Of a stretch of 64,000 nt of DNA, positions 17,358 to 25,706 are shown in pieces. The DNA lies in the NCBI RefSeq assembly GCF_030269765.1, contig NZ_BSTX01000002.1, forward strand, positions 1-64,000. The letters are read 5' to 3'. This DNA is from Actinorhabdospora filicis. GTDB lineage: Bacteria > Actinomycetota > Actinomycetes > Mycobacteriales > Micromonosporaceae. The notes under the pieces were generated by a model that saw only the letters and a program-made list of their open reading frames with translations, was not told the DNA's origin and searched no databases. The position numbers and the translations under genes were made by a program. How positions within the stretch are numbered: position 1 is the first letter of the stretch; each line of letters opens with the position of its first letter.

Positions 17358-18092
17358 ATGGCCGAGAACGCGAGCGGGTACGCGGACTGGATCGCCGACT
17401 TCACCACCGCGCGGGAGCGCCGTGCCGCCCGCGGCGATCCCGACTGGACCCGGGGCGCCCGGCTGCCCGGGGCCCTGATCCGCAGCATCCAGCGCTTCCA
17501 GGTCGGTGAAAGCGGCGACGGCGCCCAACTCAAGGCCAAGGCCCGGCGCGCCGGGGATCCCGGCTACGCCGAGGCGGTCGGGCTCTTCGTCGCCGAGGAG
17601 CAGAACCACGCCCGGATGCTGGCCCTGCTGCTCGCGGCGGCCGGGACCGGCACGATCACCGGGCACTGGAGCGACGCGGTGTTCGTGCGGCTGCGCCGGT
17701 TTCTCGGGCTCCGCCTGGAACTCCTCGTCCTGATGGTCGCCGAGGTGGTGGCCCTGCGCTACTACCGGGCCCTGCGCGACGGCTGTGGCGACACGCTGGC
17801 CTCGGAGGTGGCCGGGCGCATCCTGGCGGATGAGGAACGCCACGTCCCCTTCCACTGCCGCCGCCTGCGCGAAGGCTTCGCCGGGCTGTCCCCTGTGGCC
17901 CGCCGCGCGGTGACATCCGGCTGGCGCGGGCTCCTCGCGGGAGCGGCGCTGGTCGTGGCCTTCGACCACGGCCCCGCCCTGCGCGCCCTCGGCGTCGGCC
18001 GCGCCGCGTTCGTCCGGGACCTGCTGCGCCTCTCGGCTCCCCTGGCGCGGGAGATCGGGGGATTCGCTCCCACCGTCCCCGGGACCGCGTGA
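17358..18092 (+). CDS. Ferritin-like di-iron protein
   Basis: A 244-residue, mostly helical protein with two ExxH-type metal motifs: AEEQNHARM (about residue 81) and ADEERHVPFH (about residue 154). Additional Glu residues (LRLELL, VAEVVALRYY) lie on the intervening helices. This matches the ferritin-like di-iron superfamily (rubrerythrin/AurF-like scale), not a classical 160-residue ferritin. The activity could be oxygenase or peroxide-related. ATG 17358 is preferred over GTG 17352. It lies divergent from the TetR-irtAB operon, so an iron link is possible but not shown. Confidence 0.75.
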   Translation: MAENASGYADWIADFTTARERRAARGDPDWTRGARLPGALIRSIQRFQVGESGDGAQLKAKARRAGDPGYAEAVGLFVAEEQNHARMLALLLAAAGTGTITGHWSDAVFVRLRRFLGLRLELLVLMVAEVVALRYYRALRDGCGDTLASEVAGRILADEERHVPFHCRRLREGFAGLSPVARRAVTSGWRGLLAGAALVVAFDHGPALRALGVGRAAFVRDLLRLSAPLAREIGGFAPTVPGTA

Positions 18093-18130
18093 GACCACCC
18101 GGGCCGCGCCGACCCCGCCCAGCGCGAAAA

Positions 18131-18156
18131 GGGGCGGCCCGTCACCGGACCGCCCC
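18131..18156 (-). terminator. Rho-independent-type hairpin between convergent genes
   Basis: GGGGCGG (18131-18137) pairs with CCGCCCC (18150-18156), and an inner CCG/CGG pair continues the stem around a TCAC loop. Read on the minus strand it is followed by TTTT, so it best serves the subtilase gene ending at 18169; it can also stop the gene ending at 18092. Confidence 0.75.
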
Positions 18157-18168
18157 TCTCACCTCCGC

Positions 18169-21100
18169 CTACACCAGCGCGTAGGCCCGGATGATCGTCT
18201 GCACGGTCCGGTTACCCGACCCGTCCCAGACCTCCACCCGCAGGGACACGTACCCGTTGGTCGCCGACAGGCGCGGGTGCTCGTACTCCACCTCGTGGAC
18301 GCCGTCGCGCCCGCGGTCCACGTCGGCCGCGCGCCAGGTCGCGCCGTCGTCGTAGGACACCGACACCTTCGCCCCGGTGATGCGCGAGGACCCGGTGTAG
18401 CCGGCGGGACGGAACGTGCGCAGATCGAACTCCATGCCGCGGCCCGCGCGGGCCTGGTTGAGCAGGTTCAGCGGCAGGTCGTAGCCGGTCAGGATGACCG
18501 GCAGGACGCCGCACTTCTGCTCCGGCGCGAACTTCCCGCACTCCTCGCCCTCCACGCCGGTGGGCGCCGTCGAGCGGAACGACCAGGCGGTGCTCACCTT
18601 CGTGCCGTAGGTCGCGCCGGGGCTGGTGGCCCGGTCGGTGGTGTACTCCACGCGGTAGTCGGCGGTGCCGGGGACGAGGAAGTCGCCCGTGCCGACCTGG
18701 ACGCCGTCGCGGAACAGCTTCGCCGAGGCCGCCGACACCCCGTAGTCACCGGCGTGGCCGGGATCGGAGTCGCCGTAGGGGGTGATCCCGAAGGCCCACG
18801 CCTTGTCGGTGCGGCAGAACCCGCACGGCACGTCCACCGCGCCCGGGTGCAGCGGCGCGCCGAACCACGACTCGTCGTCGCGTTCGCGCTCGCGGTAGGT
18901 CTTGAGCGCGCCGGTCATCCGCAGCCACGGCTCACCCGCGCGGACCTCGTGCCGGTACTTCATGCCGGGCGCGTACACGTACTCCGAACGCACCGACGGC
19001 GACAGGACGTAGGGCAGCGAACGGTAGGCCGTGGTCTGCCACGCCTGCCACGAGTACATCGTCTCGCTGTCCAGGCGGTAGGCGCCGTCGGCGTGGTAGG
19101 CGGCGCGGACCTCGGCGAACTTGCGCGCCGGGGCGGTGAATGTGGGATCCGACGGCATGGCCTTGCCGCGCCACCCGGCCGGGACCAGGTAGGTGTAGCG
19201 GCTCTCCTTGCGCATCGACACGTCCACGGTGGTCTTGCGCGAGGCGACACGCGCCAGCAGCCGCTGCCCCTGCTCGAACGGGACGGCCATGGCGGGCAGG
19301 TCGCCACCGGTGTAGATGTAGGTCTTGCCGGGAGTGGCGCGGGTGAACAGGACCGCCGCCGCGCCCGCCGCCGCCGCGCGGCGCGCGTACGCGCCGACGA
19401 AACCGGCGTCGCTGCGGATGATCGCGAGCTTGCCCTTCACGTCCACCTTGGCGAAGTCGGCGTCCTCACCGGCGCCGGTGTCCACCGCCCGCAGCGACAG
19501 CTTCGCGTCGCGGCGCGGCCCGAGGGACGGGACCAGCACGTCGAGGCGCTCGCCGCCGACGGATGCGGTCAGCACCGGGTCGGCGTAACCCGCGTCGTGG
19601 CTGAGCTGGACGGCGCCGTCGGCGGCGGTGCCCGGCCCGCGCAGGACGCCCTGCGCGGCCTCGGTGTCACCGACCGGCCCCATCGTGCCCACCGCGACCT
19701 GGGCGCCGTCGCCGCGGACGCGCGTCAGCGACGTCGACACCCACGTGCGCACCAGGTCGCGCCCGGTGCCCGAGACACCGGCCTTGAGCGGCACGGCCGC
19801 GCGGGCGTCCACGGTCAGCGACAGCGGCCCGCCGACGGTGATCTCGGCCGCCGAGTAGAAGTCGGCGGCCACATCGGAACCGGCCGCCCAGTCGGTGGTG
19901 TTCAGCACCGCCTGCACCGTGTACCGGCCCTTGGGGACGGTCGTGGTGTAGGTGTCGCTGCCGGTGCCCACACCGGCCATGCCGCTGCGGTAGACCCACT
20001 CGCCGGAGTCCACGTTGAACAGCTGCACGGTCATGTTGAACGGGGAGGCGCCCAGCCGGTCCACGCCCTTGATCGCGACGGGGACCTCCGGCAGCTTGCG
20101 GACGTAACCGACCGCCGTGGTCAGGGCGACGCCGGACGCGGTGGCGCTCAGGTAGCCGGAGTGCTCGCCGAACTCGCCGAGCATCGGGTCGACGGTCACC
20201 GTGACCGACGCCGAACCCTTGGCGGGGACGGTGAGCGTGGACGCCGAGAGCGCGGCCTCGCCGTCGGCGGGCGCGGTGCCGCGGCCGAGGTCCATCGCCA
20301 GCGACAGCGTCACGTCGGAGGCGCCGAGGTTGGTGTAGGCGACCTCGCGGGTCTGCTTGGGCGCGCCGCCCTCGACGGGGCTGACGGTGCCGAAGTCGGC
20401 CTTGGCGGAGGCGAAGACGGTCGCGGTGCCGCCGTTGGCCAGGTCCACCCGGCCCGAACCCTGCTGGTAGGCGGTGTAGCCGGGCAGGTTCTTCGCGGTG
20501 CTGACCAGGGCGTCCTTCAGCTGCGCTGGGGTGAAGTCGGGGTGGATCTGCTTCATGATCACCGCCGCGCCGGCCACGTGCGGGGTGGCCATGGAGGTGC
20601 CGTTGGCGGAGGTGTACAGGTCGTCGACGGGCGTGCCCATCGTCGTCCCGGTGGCGCGGGCGGCGATGATGCCGACGCCCGGCGCGGTGATCTCCGGCTT
20701 CAGTCCGTTGTCGCCGACGCGGGGACCGCGCCCGGAGAAGTTCGCCAGGGTGTCGGTCTTGCTGACCGCGCCGACGGTCAGCGCGCTGTCGGCGGTGCCG
20801 GGCGAGCCGATCGTGGGACTGGCCGGGCCGGAGTTCCCGGCCGCGATCACGAACAGCGAGCCGTACTGGGCGCTCAGCTCGTCGACCGCGTCGGACAGGA
20901 TGTCGTCGGGGGTGTCGGTGTCGCCGCCGAGGCTCATCGACACCACCGACGCGCCCGACTGGGCCGCCCAGGCCATGCCGTTCAGGATCCACGACGCCTG
21001 CCCGGAGCCGCCGTTGTCGAGGACCTTGCCGACCATCAGGGACGCGCCGGGCGCGACGCCCTTGCGCCTGCCCTGCGAGCCAGCGCCGGATCCGGCGATC

Positions 21101-21921
21101 GTGGCGGCCACGTGGGTGCCGTGCCCGTGCCCGTCGCGGACCTCCTCGCCCGGCACGAAGCTGCGCGAGTCGGCCACGCGGCCGGCCAGGTCGGGGTGGC
21201 CGAGGTCGGCGCCGGTGTCCAGCACGGCGACCTTGACGCCCGTCCCGTCGTGACCGGCGGCCCACGCCCCGGGCGCGCCGATCTGCGGGACGCTGTCCTC
21301 AAGGGCGATCCGGACGCGCGCGTCCAGCCAGACCTTTTCGATCCGGTTGGCCGCGAGGGTCCTCTGCGCTCCGCCACCGCCGAGGGCGGCGAAGAAGTCG
21401 GCGGCGGCGTTCTTGTCGACGCCGACCCCGGTGGCGTGCAGCGCCGGGATCGCCGCCGCCGAGGCCGTGGCGGGCAGCGCGGGCTCCGCCGCCAGGGTGG
21501 CGGCGCCACCGGCGTACTCCACGATGACCGGCAGCGTGGACCGCGAGGCGTCGTCGTAGCCGGAGGCGGCCAGCACGGTCACGTTGAACAGTTCTCTGTC
21601 GAGCAGCCCCGACGCCACGGCGGGCAGCGCGGCCGCGGGGTACACGTAGACGTCGCCGTCGGGGGCCGTGCGGGTCTGGAAGGAACCGGAACCCGAGCGG
21701 GCCGCCGCCGAGACGGAGGTGCGGCCGTCGAGAGTGGACACCGTCACGGTGTCGCCGGTGATGAGCGTGACGGTCGTGGCCAGTGGAGTGGGGACGGTGG
21801 CCGGGACGGGGGACGCCGGGTCGGCCGAGGCCGGTGGCGCGGACGCGAGTAAGGCGAACGCGGTGGCGGCCGCCACCGCGCCGGCGGTCAGCCGCGCGCG
21901 CCCTTTCGGTACGGAACGCAT
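18169..21921 (-). CDS. Secreted S8 (subtilisin-like) serine peptidase with PA domain
   Basis: A 1250-residue secreted protease. A signal peptide (about 1-33, ending PASA-DP) is followed by a prosegment with the TVTLITGDTV motif seen in large actinomycete subtilases. The catalytic triad is clear: Asp235 (AVLDTGAD), His270 (GHGHGTHVA) and Ser443 (NGTSMATPHVAGA), with oxyanion Asn363 (AAGNSG). A beta-sandwich stretch follows (about 500-690), then a PA-like region (VLFTRATPGKTYIY) and a long C-terminal part with a Cys pair (CGFC). A GAAGGGAC ribosome site precedes the ATG. A TrmB/LuxR-like regulator lies upstream on the same strand, and a perfect 27-bp palindrome lies 79 bp before the start. Confidence 0.93.
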   Translation of the reverse strand: MRSVPKGRARLTAGAVAAATAFALLASAPPASADPASPVPATVPTPLATTVTLITGDTVTVSTLDGRTSVSAAARSGSGSFQTRTAPDGDVYVYPAAALPAVASGLLDRELFNVTVLAASGYDDASRSTLPVIVEYAGGAATLAAEPALPATASAAAIPALHATGVGVDKNAAADFFAALGGGGAQRTLAANRIEKVWLDARVRIALEDSVPQIGAPGAWAAGHDGTGVKVAVLDTGADLGHPDLAGRVADSRSFVPGEEVRDGHGHGTHVAATIAGSGAGSQGRRKGVAPGASLMVGKVLDNGGSGQASWILNGMAWAAQSGASVVSMSLGGDTDTPDDILSDAVDELSAQYGSLFVIAAGNSGPASPTIGSPGTADSALTVGAVSKTDTLANFSGRGPRVGDNGLKPEITAPGVGIIAARATGTTMGTPVDDLYTSANGTSMATPHVAGAAVIMKQIHPDFTPAQLKDALVSTAKNLPGYTAYQQGSGRVDLANGGTATVFASAKADFGTVSPVEGGAPKQTREVAYTNLGASDVTLSLAMDLGRGTAPADGEAALSASTLTVPAKGSASVTVTVDPMLGEFGEHSGYLSATASGVALTTAVGYVRKLPEVPVAIKGVDRLGASPFNMTVQLFNVDSGEWVYRSGMAGVGTGSDTYTTTVPKGRYTVQAVLNTTDWAAGSDVAADFYSAAEITVGGPLSLTVDARAAVPLKAGVSGTGRDLVRTWVSTSLTRVRGDGAQVAVGTMGPVGDTEAAQGVLRGPGTAADGAVQLSHDAGYADPVLTASVGGERLDVLVPSLGPRRDAKLSLRAVDTGAGEDADFAKVDVKGKLAIIRSDAGFVGAYARRAAAAGAAAVLFTRATPGKTYIYTGGDLPAMAVPFEQGQRLLARVASRKTTVDVSMRKESRYTYLVPAGWRGKAMPSDPTFTAPARKFAEVRAAYHADGAYRLDSETMYSWQAWQTTAYRSLPYVLSPSVRSEYVYAPGMKYRHEVRAGEPWLRMTGALKTYRERERDDESWFGAPLHPGAVDVPCGFCRTDKAWAFGITPYGDSDPGHAGDYGVSAASAKLFRDGVQVGTGDFLVPGTADYRVEYTTDRATSPGATYGTKVSTAWSFRSTAPTGVEGEECGKFAPEQKCGVLPVILTGYDLPLNLLNQARAGRGMEFDLRTFRPAGYTGSSRITGAKVSVSYDDGATWRAADVDRGRDGVHEVEYEHPRLSATNGYVSLRVEVWDGSGNRTVQTIIRAYALV

Positions 21922-21999
21922 GAGCGTGTCCCTTCGTGCTCAGGGGATGTAGCGCAGATCCTCCCGAGACCCCCGGCGGTGATCAATGACTTGCGCTGG

Positions 22000-22026
22000 C
22001 CCACATGCGCCACTGGCGCATGTGGG
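22000..22026. promoter_or_regulatory. Perfect 27-bp palindrome upstream of the subtilase gene
   Basis: Arms CCCACATGCGCCA (22000-22012) and TGGCGCATGTGGG (22014-22026) are perfectly complementary around one C. It abuts the stop codon of the regulator gene (22027) and sits 79 bp upstream of the subtilase start, both genes reading on the minus strand. A one-base loop is poor for a terminator hairpin, and no T-tract follows. An operator for the adjacent LuxR-type regulator is the best reading. Confidence 0.7.
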
Positions 22027-23055
22027 TCACTCGCCCTTGGCGCGCGCCGGGATGTCGGTGCGGCGCATCCCGTCGGCCCGCCACGGTGCCGTCACCCAGC
22101 CCAGCTGGGCCGCCTGCCAGCCCAGCTGCATCCGCGTCGCCGCGCCCGCCAGGTCCATCAGCGCGCGCACCCGCCGCACCACCGTCCGCCGCGCCACGCC
22201 GAGCTGACGGCAGATCGCGTCATCGGTGAGCCCCGACAGCAGCAGCGTCAGCAGCCCGCGGTCCTCGATGGACAGCGCGCTCTCCCGCTCGGTGTCCAGC
22301 GGCAGCGCGCACATCCACAGCATCTCGAAATGCGCCGAGAGCGCCTCCAGCAGCGGCGAGCGGTGGATCAGCAGCGCGCCGCCGTTGCGGGCGGGCAGCT
22401 CGTGGTACAGCGGCACCATCCCGTACCGGCCGTCCACGATGGCGAACTTCGGGCCCACGTGGTCCAGGACCCGCGCCTGCTCACCGGCGGCAACGTACGC
22501 CCGCGCCCGCTCGAAACCGCCGTACATCTCCAGCCCCCGGCGGCAGTACACCGTCCGGTAGGCCACCCGCGAGGACAGCCGCTCGATCTGCGTCGGATTC
22601 GGCGGCGGGCCACCGGTGTACGGCGGCGCCTCACCGGCGTACGGGGGCGCGTCCACGATCACCACCTCCGCCCGCGCCGAGCTCTGGATCTGCGCCCACC
22701 GCCGCCCGACCGCCGGGCCCGGCATCAGCTCCATGAATTCCCCGACCGAGGCCCCCGGACGCTCCCGGAACGCCTCGGTGAGCGCGGCCAGCTCGGCCCG
22801 CGCCCGGTTCAGCTCCTCGTACCGGCGCAGCAGCAACGCCTCACCGGCGATGTCGGGGGGAGCCGCGACAACGATGTCATCCCCGCCGGGCGAGAACAGC
22901 CCCCGCTCGGTGAGGGCGTCGGCGACCTCGCGGGCGCGCTGCGGGCCGAGACCGGTCAGCTGGGCGAGATCGGCCACGGTGACGGCGCGACGCGGCGCGG
23001 CGGCCGCGTACATCCGCGCCTCGTCCGGGGTGAGTCCGAGGGCTTCGAGGGGCAC
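22027..23055 (-). CDS. TrmB-like/LuxR-type transcriptional regulator
   Basis: A 342-residue regulator with two DNA-binding-type modules. The N-terminal TrmB-like winged helix (LGLTPDEARMYAAAAPRRAVTVADLAQLTGL, shown here only as its theme of residues 6-35) is followed by a phospholipase-D-like sensor region (about 90-260). A C-terminal LuxR-type helix-turn-helix is at about residues 275-320 (LTDDAICRQLGVARRTVVRR). Start is GTG. It lies directly upstream of the subtilase gene with a perfect palindrome between them, an arrangement also common in other actinomycetes. It probably controls that protease; the signal sensed is unknown. Confidence 0.82.
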   Translation of the reverse strand: MPLEALGLTPDEARMYAAAAPRRAVTVADLAQLTGLGPQRAREVADALTERGLFSPGGDDIVVAAPPDIAGEALLLRRYEELNRARAELAALTEAFRERPGASVGEFMELMPGPAVGRRWAQIQSSARAEVVIVDAPPYAGEAPPYTGGPPPNPTQIERLSSRVAYRTVYCRRGLEMYGGFERARAYVAAGEQARVLDHVGPKFAIVDGRYGMVPLYHELPARNGGALLIHRSPLLEALSAHFEMLWMCALPLDTERESALSIEDRGLLTLLLSGLTDDAICRQLGVARRTVVRRVRALMDLAGAATRMQLGWQAAQLGWVTAPWRADGMRRTDIPARAKGE

Positions 23056-23190
23056 CGGCTCAGTGTGCCGCAGAAACGATCACCGGTGAACCGGTTGAGC
23101 GCGCCCGGAAACGGGCGTCCACACAGGTCACAGTCCTCAGTGAGGTGGATCACATCGCCGGATCCGGTTACCGGAAGGTAGAACCGAGCG

Positions 23191-24162
23191 ATGACGGATG
23201 CGCGGCCCGCAGCTCGGTGGGGGATCGACCGACGTGGACGGTCCCGGTGGACCCGCGGGCTCCTCCTCGCCGGTCTCGCCGAACTCTTCGCCCTGATGAT
23301 CGCGATCCCCGGCATCGTCCCCAACGCCGGACCGCACCTCGGCAGCCTCGTCGAGACCTTCCGCCCCTGGCTCGGGCTCGCCGTCCCCGTCCTGCTCCTG
23401 GCCGCGCTACTGCGCCGCTCGACCACTGCGCTGCTGGCCGTCGTCGCGCTCGCCGGGGTGTGGTCGGTGGTCTTCGCCGCCGCCTTCAAGCCCGGCGACG
23501 GCACCGGCGGCATCGTCGCCGTCCAGCACAACGCGAGCGACGAGAACCCCGATCCACAAGGGACGGCGCGGGCGCTGCTGGCCGCCGGGCCGGACCTGGT
23601 GGCGCTGGAGGAGGTCCTGCCCGAGGCGCTGCCGGCCTACTCCGGAGTCCTGGACCCGGAACTGCCCTACCGCGCGGTCTCGGGCACGGTGGCGCTGTGG
23701 TCGCGGTACCCGCTGACCGACGTCCGTCCCCTCGACATCAAGCCCGAGGCGATCGGCGACGGCTGGCAGCGCGCCCTGCGCGCCACCGCCGCGGTGCCCG
23801 GCCTCGGGCCGGTCGCGGTGTACGTCGCGCACCTGCCGTCGCTGCGGCTCGGGCTCACCGGCTTCGGCTCGGGCCCGCGGGACGAGGGCGCGGCCAAGCT
23901 GGGGCCGCTGCTCACCGCCGAGCCCGTCCACCGGCTGATCCTGCTGGGCGACCTGAACGCGACCACCGCCGACCGGGGCCTGCGCCCGGTGACCCGGCAG
24001 CTGAACGCGCCGCCGGAGGACTTCACCTTCAGCTGGCCGGCCTCCTCGCCGGTGGCGCGCATCGACCAGGTCCTGGCCCGGGGCGGGAAGGTCCCGGCGA
24101 TCCGCGCGCTGCCGGCCACCGGCAGTGATCACCTGCCGGTGGTGGCGCGCGTGGTCTTCTAG
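23191..24162 (+). CDS. Membrane-anchored endonuclease/exonuclease/phosphatase (EEP) protein
   Basis: A 323-residue protein with three hydrophobic segments in residues about 23-110, followed by an extracytoplasmic EEP domain. The metal and catalytic landmarks are in order: QHNA (first Asn), LEEV (metal Glu), AHLPS, GDLNATT (Asp/Asn pair), IDQVL and the terminal GSDHLPV with its catalytic His. This is the layout of actinomycete EEP family membrane proteins. Substrates may be phospholipids, nucleic acids or sugar phosphates. A GGAAGG ribosome site lies 14 bases upstream of the ATG. Confidence 0.88.
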   Translation: MTDARPAARWGIDRRGRSRWTRGLLLAGLAELFALMIAIPGIVPNAGPHLGSLVETFRPWLGLAVPVLLLAALLRRSTTALLAVVALAGVWSVVFAAAFKPGDGTGGIVAVQHNASDENPDPQGTARALLAAGPDLVALEEVLPEALPAYSGVLDPELPYRAVSGTVALWSRYPLTDVRPLDIKPEAIGDGWQRALRATAAVPGLGPVAVYVAHLPSLRLGLTGFGSGPRDEGAAKLGPLLTAEPVHRLILLGDLNATTADRGLRPVTRQLNAPPEDFTFSWPASSPVARIDQVLARGGKVPAIRALPATGSDHLPVVARVVF

Positions 24163-24257
24163 CCCGGTGACAAGGGGTGCAAGACCGCCTCTATGGCGCG
24201 AAGTGCGCCGGGGTAGTACAGTCCGTCACCATCCCCCGGGTGAAACGGCCGAATCAC

Positions 24258-24317
24258 CGCTCCTGGCGGGATACGAGGGCCGCCGCGGCGGCGCCGCGGT
24301 GGCCCTCACCAGGAGCG
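24258..24317. other. Large two-stem hairpin in convergent intergenic region
   Basis: Outer arms CGCTCCTGG (24258-24266) and CCAGGAGCG (24309-24317) pair perfectly. An inner stem of 16 bp (24275-24290 with 24292-24307, one G-T wobble) shares the loop. GAAACGGCC followed by TCACCG occurs on both flanks (24242-24259 and 24317-24335) as a direct repeat. It lies between the convergent ends of the EEP gene (24162) and the merR-like gene (24376). It may act as a terminator; there is no T-tract on either strand. Confidence 0.6.
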
Positions 24318-24344
24318 AAACGGCCCGGTCTCACCGACCCGCGG

Positions 24345-24370
24345 ACCGGTCGCGCGCTCGCGCGGCCGGT
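24345..24370 (-). terminator. Hairpin at the end of the merR-like gene
   Basis: ACCGGTCGCGCG (24345-24356) pairs with CGCGCGGCCGGT (24359-24370) with one T-G wobble and a two-base gap, ending six bases from the merR-like stop codon. It lacks a T-tract, as is common for actinomycete terminators. Confidence 0.5.
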
Positions 24371-24375
24371 GCGGT

Positions 24376-24753
24376 CTAGCGGTACGGGCCGCGCACCTCG
24401 GCGCGTTTCTCGGTCTCGCTGAGGTAGCCGCCGAGGGCCTCGCGGGAGCGGTTCAGCGACTCCAGGCGCTCGTCCAGGACGCGCATGCGCGTGCGCAGCG
24501 CGTCGATGAGGTCGTCGCAGGGCTCCAGGTCCGGGCCGGTGCCGCTGGCGCACGGCAGCAGGTACTCGATGTCCTCGGTCGACAGACCGGCGGCCAGCAG
24601 GCTGCGGATCTGGGAGACGACCGTCACGGTGTCCTCGCCGTACTCGCGGTAGCCGTTGGCGCCGCGCACGGGCGTGAGCAGGCCCTGGGCCTCGTAATAG
24701 CGCAACTGGTGGGGGTTGACCCCGGTGCGTCGGCTCAGTTCCCCGATCAGCAC
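24376..24753 (-). CDS. MerR-family regulator
   Basis: A 125-residue MerR-type protein starting at GTG. The winged helix-turn-helix is at residues 1-70 (LSRRTGVNPHQLRYYEAQGLL, then a YREYGEDTV wing), followed by a dimerisation coiled coil (about 75-115). The loop after helix 5 has two Cys residues (PCASGTGPDLEPC) that could respond to a thiol-reactive or metal signal, but this is not the classical metal-site pattern. It is divergent from an imine-reductase-like gene, whose promoter has a 20-bp dyad in an over-long spacer, the classic MerR target. Confidence 0.88.
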   Translation of the reverse strand: MLIGELSRRTGVNPHQLRYYEAQGLLTPVRGANGYREYGEDTVTVVSQIRSLLAAGLSTEDIEYLLPCASGTGPDLEPCDDLIDALRTRMRVLDERLESLNRSREALGGYLSETEKRAEVRGPYR

Positions 24754-24768
24754 GCGCGGTTCTCCGGC

Positions 24769-24800
24769 TTGACCTTCATACCGGTGTGAAGGCCCATGAT
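24769..24800 (+). promoter_or_regulatory. MerR-type promoter with dyad in long spacer
   Basis: A -35 TTGACC (24769-24774) and a -10 CATGAT (24795-24800) are separated by 20 bp. The spacer is filled by a near-perfect dyad, CCTTCA (24773-24778) and TGAAGG (24787-24792), with ACCGGT between. Spacers of 19-20 bp spanned by a dyad are typical of promoters that MerR proteins activate by DNA untwisting. It drives the gene at 24837. Confidence 0.78.
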
Positions 24801-24836
24801 CGGCGAGGTATTCCCCTCGGGCAGAAGGAGCCGATC

Positions 24837-25706
24837 ATGAGCACTCCCACGACCACCCCGGTGACCGTGCTGGGCCTCGGGCGCATGGGCGCCGCGCTGG
24901 CCGCCGCCCTGGTCCGCGCCGGGCATCCCACGACGGTGTGGAACCGCACGCCGGGCAAGGCCGCCGCGCTCGCCGCCGATGGCGCGACGGTGGCGTCCAC
25001 CGCCGCGCGGGCCGTCGCCGCGAGCCCGCTGGTCATCGTCTGTCTCAGCGACTACGACGCCGTCCGGGCGGCCCTGGCGGGCGCCGATGTGGACGGCCGC
25101 GTGCTGGTCAACCTCAGCTCGGGCACCTCCGAGGGCGCGCGCGAGGCGGCCGTGTGGGCCGGGGAGCTCGGCGCGGTCTACCTGGACGGCGCGATCCTGA
25201 CCGTCCCGGCCGCCATCGGCGATCCCTCGGCGCAGATCCTGTTCAGCGGCCCGGCGGAGGCCTACGCCGCCCACGAGGCGGTCTTCGGGGCCCTCGGGAC
25301 GCCCGTCCACCTCGGTGCCGACCACGGCCTGGCCTCGGTCCACGACGTGGCCCTGCTGGGTCTCATGTGGAGCATGCTGAACGGGTTCCTGCACGGCGCG
25401 GCCCTGGCGCGGGCGGCGGGCGTGCCCGCCGCCGACTTCGCCGCGATCGCCGAGCGCGGCGTGGGGACGGTGGCGAGCTGGTTCGCCGGGTACGCCGGGC
25501 AGGTCGACGAGCGCAGCTACCCCGACGACGACGCGTCCCTCAACACCCACCTGGCGGCCATGGACCACCTGGTCCACGAGACCGGCGCGCTCGGGCTGGA
25601 CGCCGGGATCCCGCGGCACATCAAGGATCTGGCCGATCGCGCGGTCGCCGCCGGGCACGGCGGCGAGGGGTACGCGGTGCTGGCGGAGCTGCTGTTCAGG
25701 TCATGA
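24837..25706 (+). CDS. NADPH-dependent imine-reductase-like oxidoreductase
   Basis: A 289-residue protein of the 6-phosphogluconate-dehydrogenase/beta-hydroxyacid superfamily. A Rossmann N-terminus (VLGLGRMG, then WNRT for NADPH) is joined to a helical C-terminal domain. The block VHDVALL puts Asp170 at the catalytic position used by imine reductases and reductive aminases (Asp or Tyr), and the downstream FLHGAAL stretch also fits that family. The ATG at 24837 follows a good AAGGAG ribosome site; the upstream in-frame ATG lies in the promoter. It is probably induced by the divergent MerR protein. The physiological substrate is unknown. The 3' end overlaps the convergent AfsR-like gene by 11 bases. 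Confidence 0.85.
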   Translation: MSTPTTTPVTVLGLGRMGAALAAALVRAGHPTTVWNRTPGKAAALAADGATVASTAARAVAASPLVIVCLSDYDAVRAALAGADVDGRVLVNLSSGTSEGAREAAVWAGELGAVYLDGAILTVPAAIGDPSAQILFSGPAEAYAAHEAVFGALGTPVHLGADHGLASVHDVALLGLMWSMLNGFLHGAALARAAGVPAADFAAIAERGVGTVASWFAGYAGQVDERSYPDDDASLNTHLAAMDHLVHETGALGLDAGIPRHIKDLADRAVAAGHGGEGYAVLAELLFRS

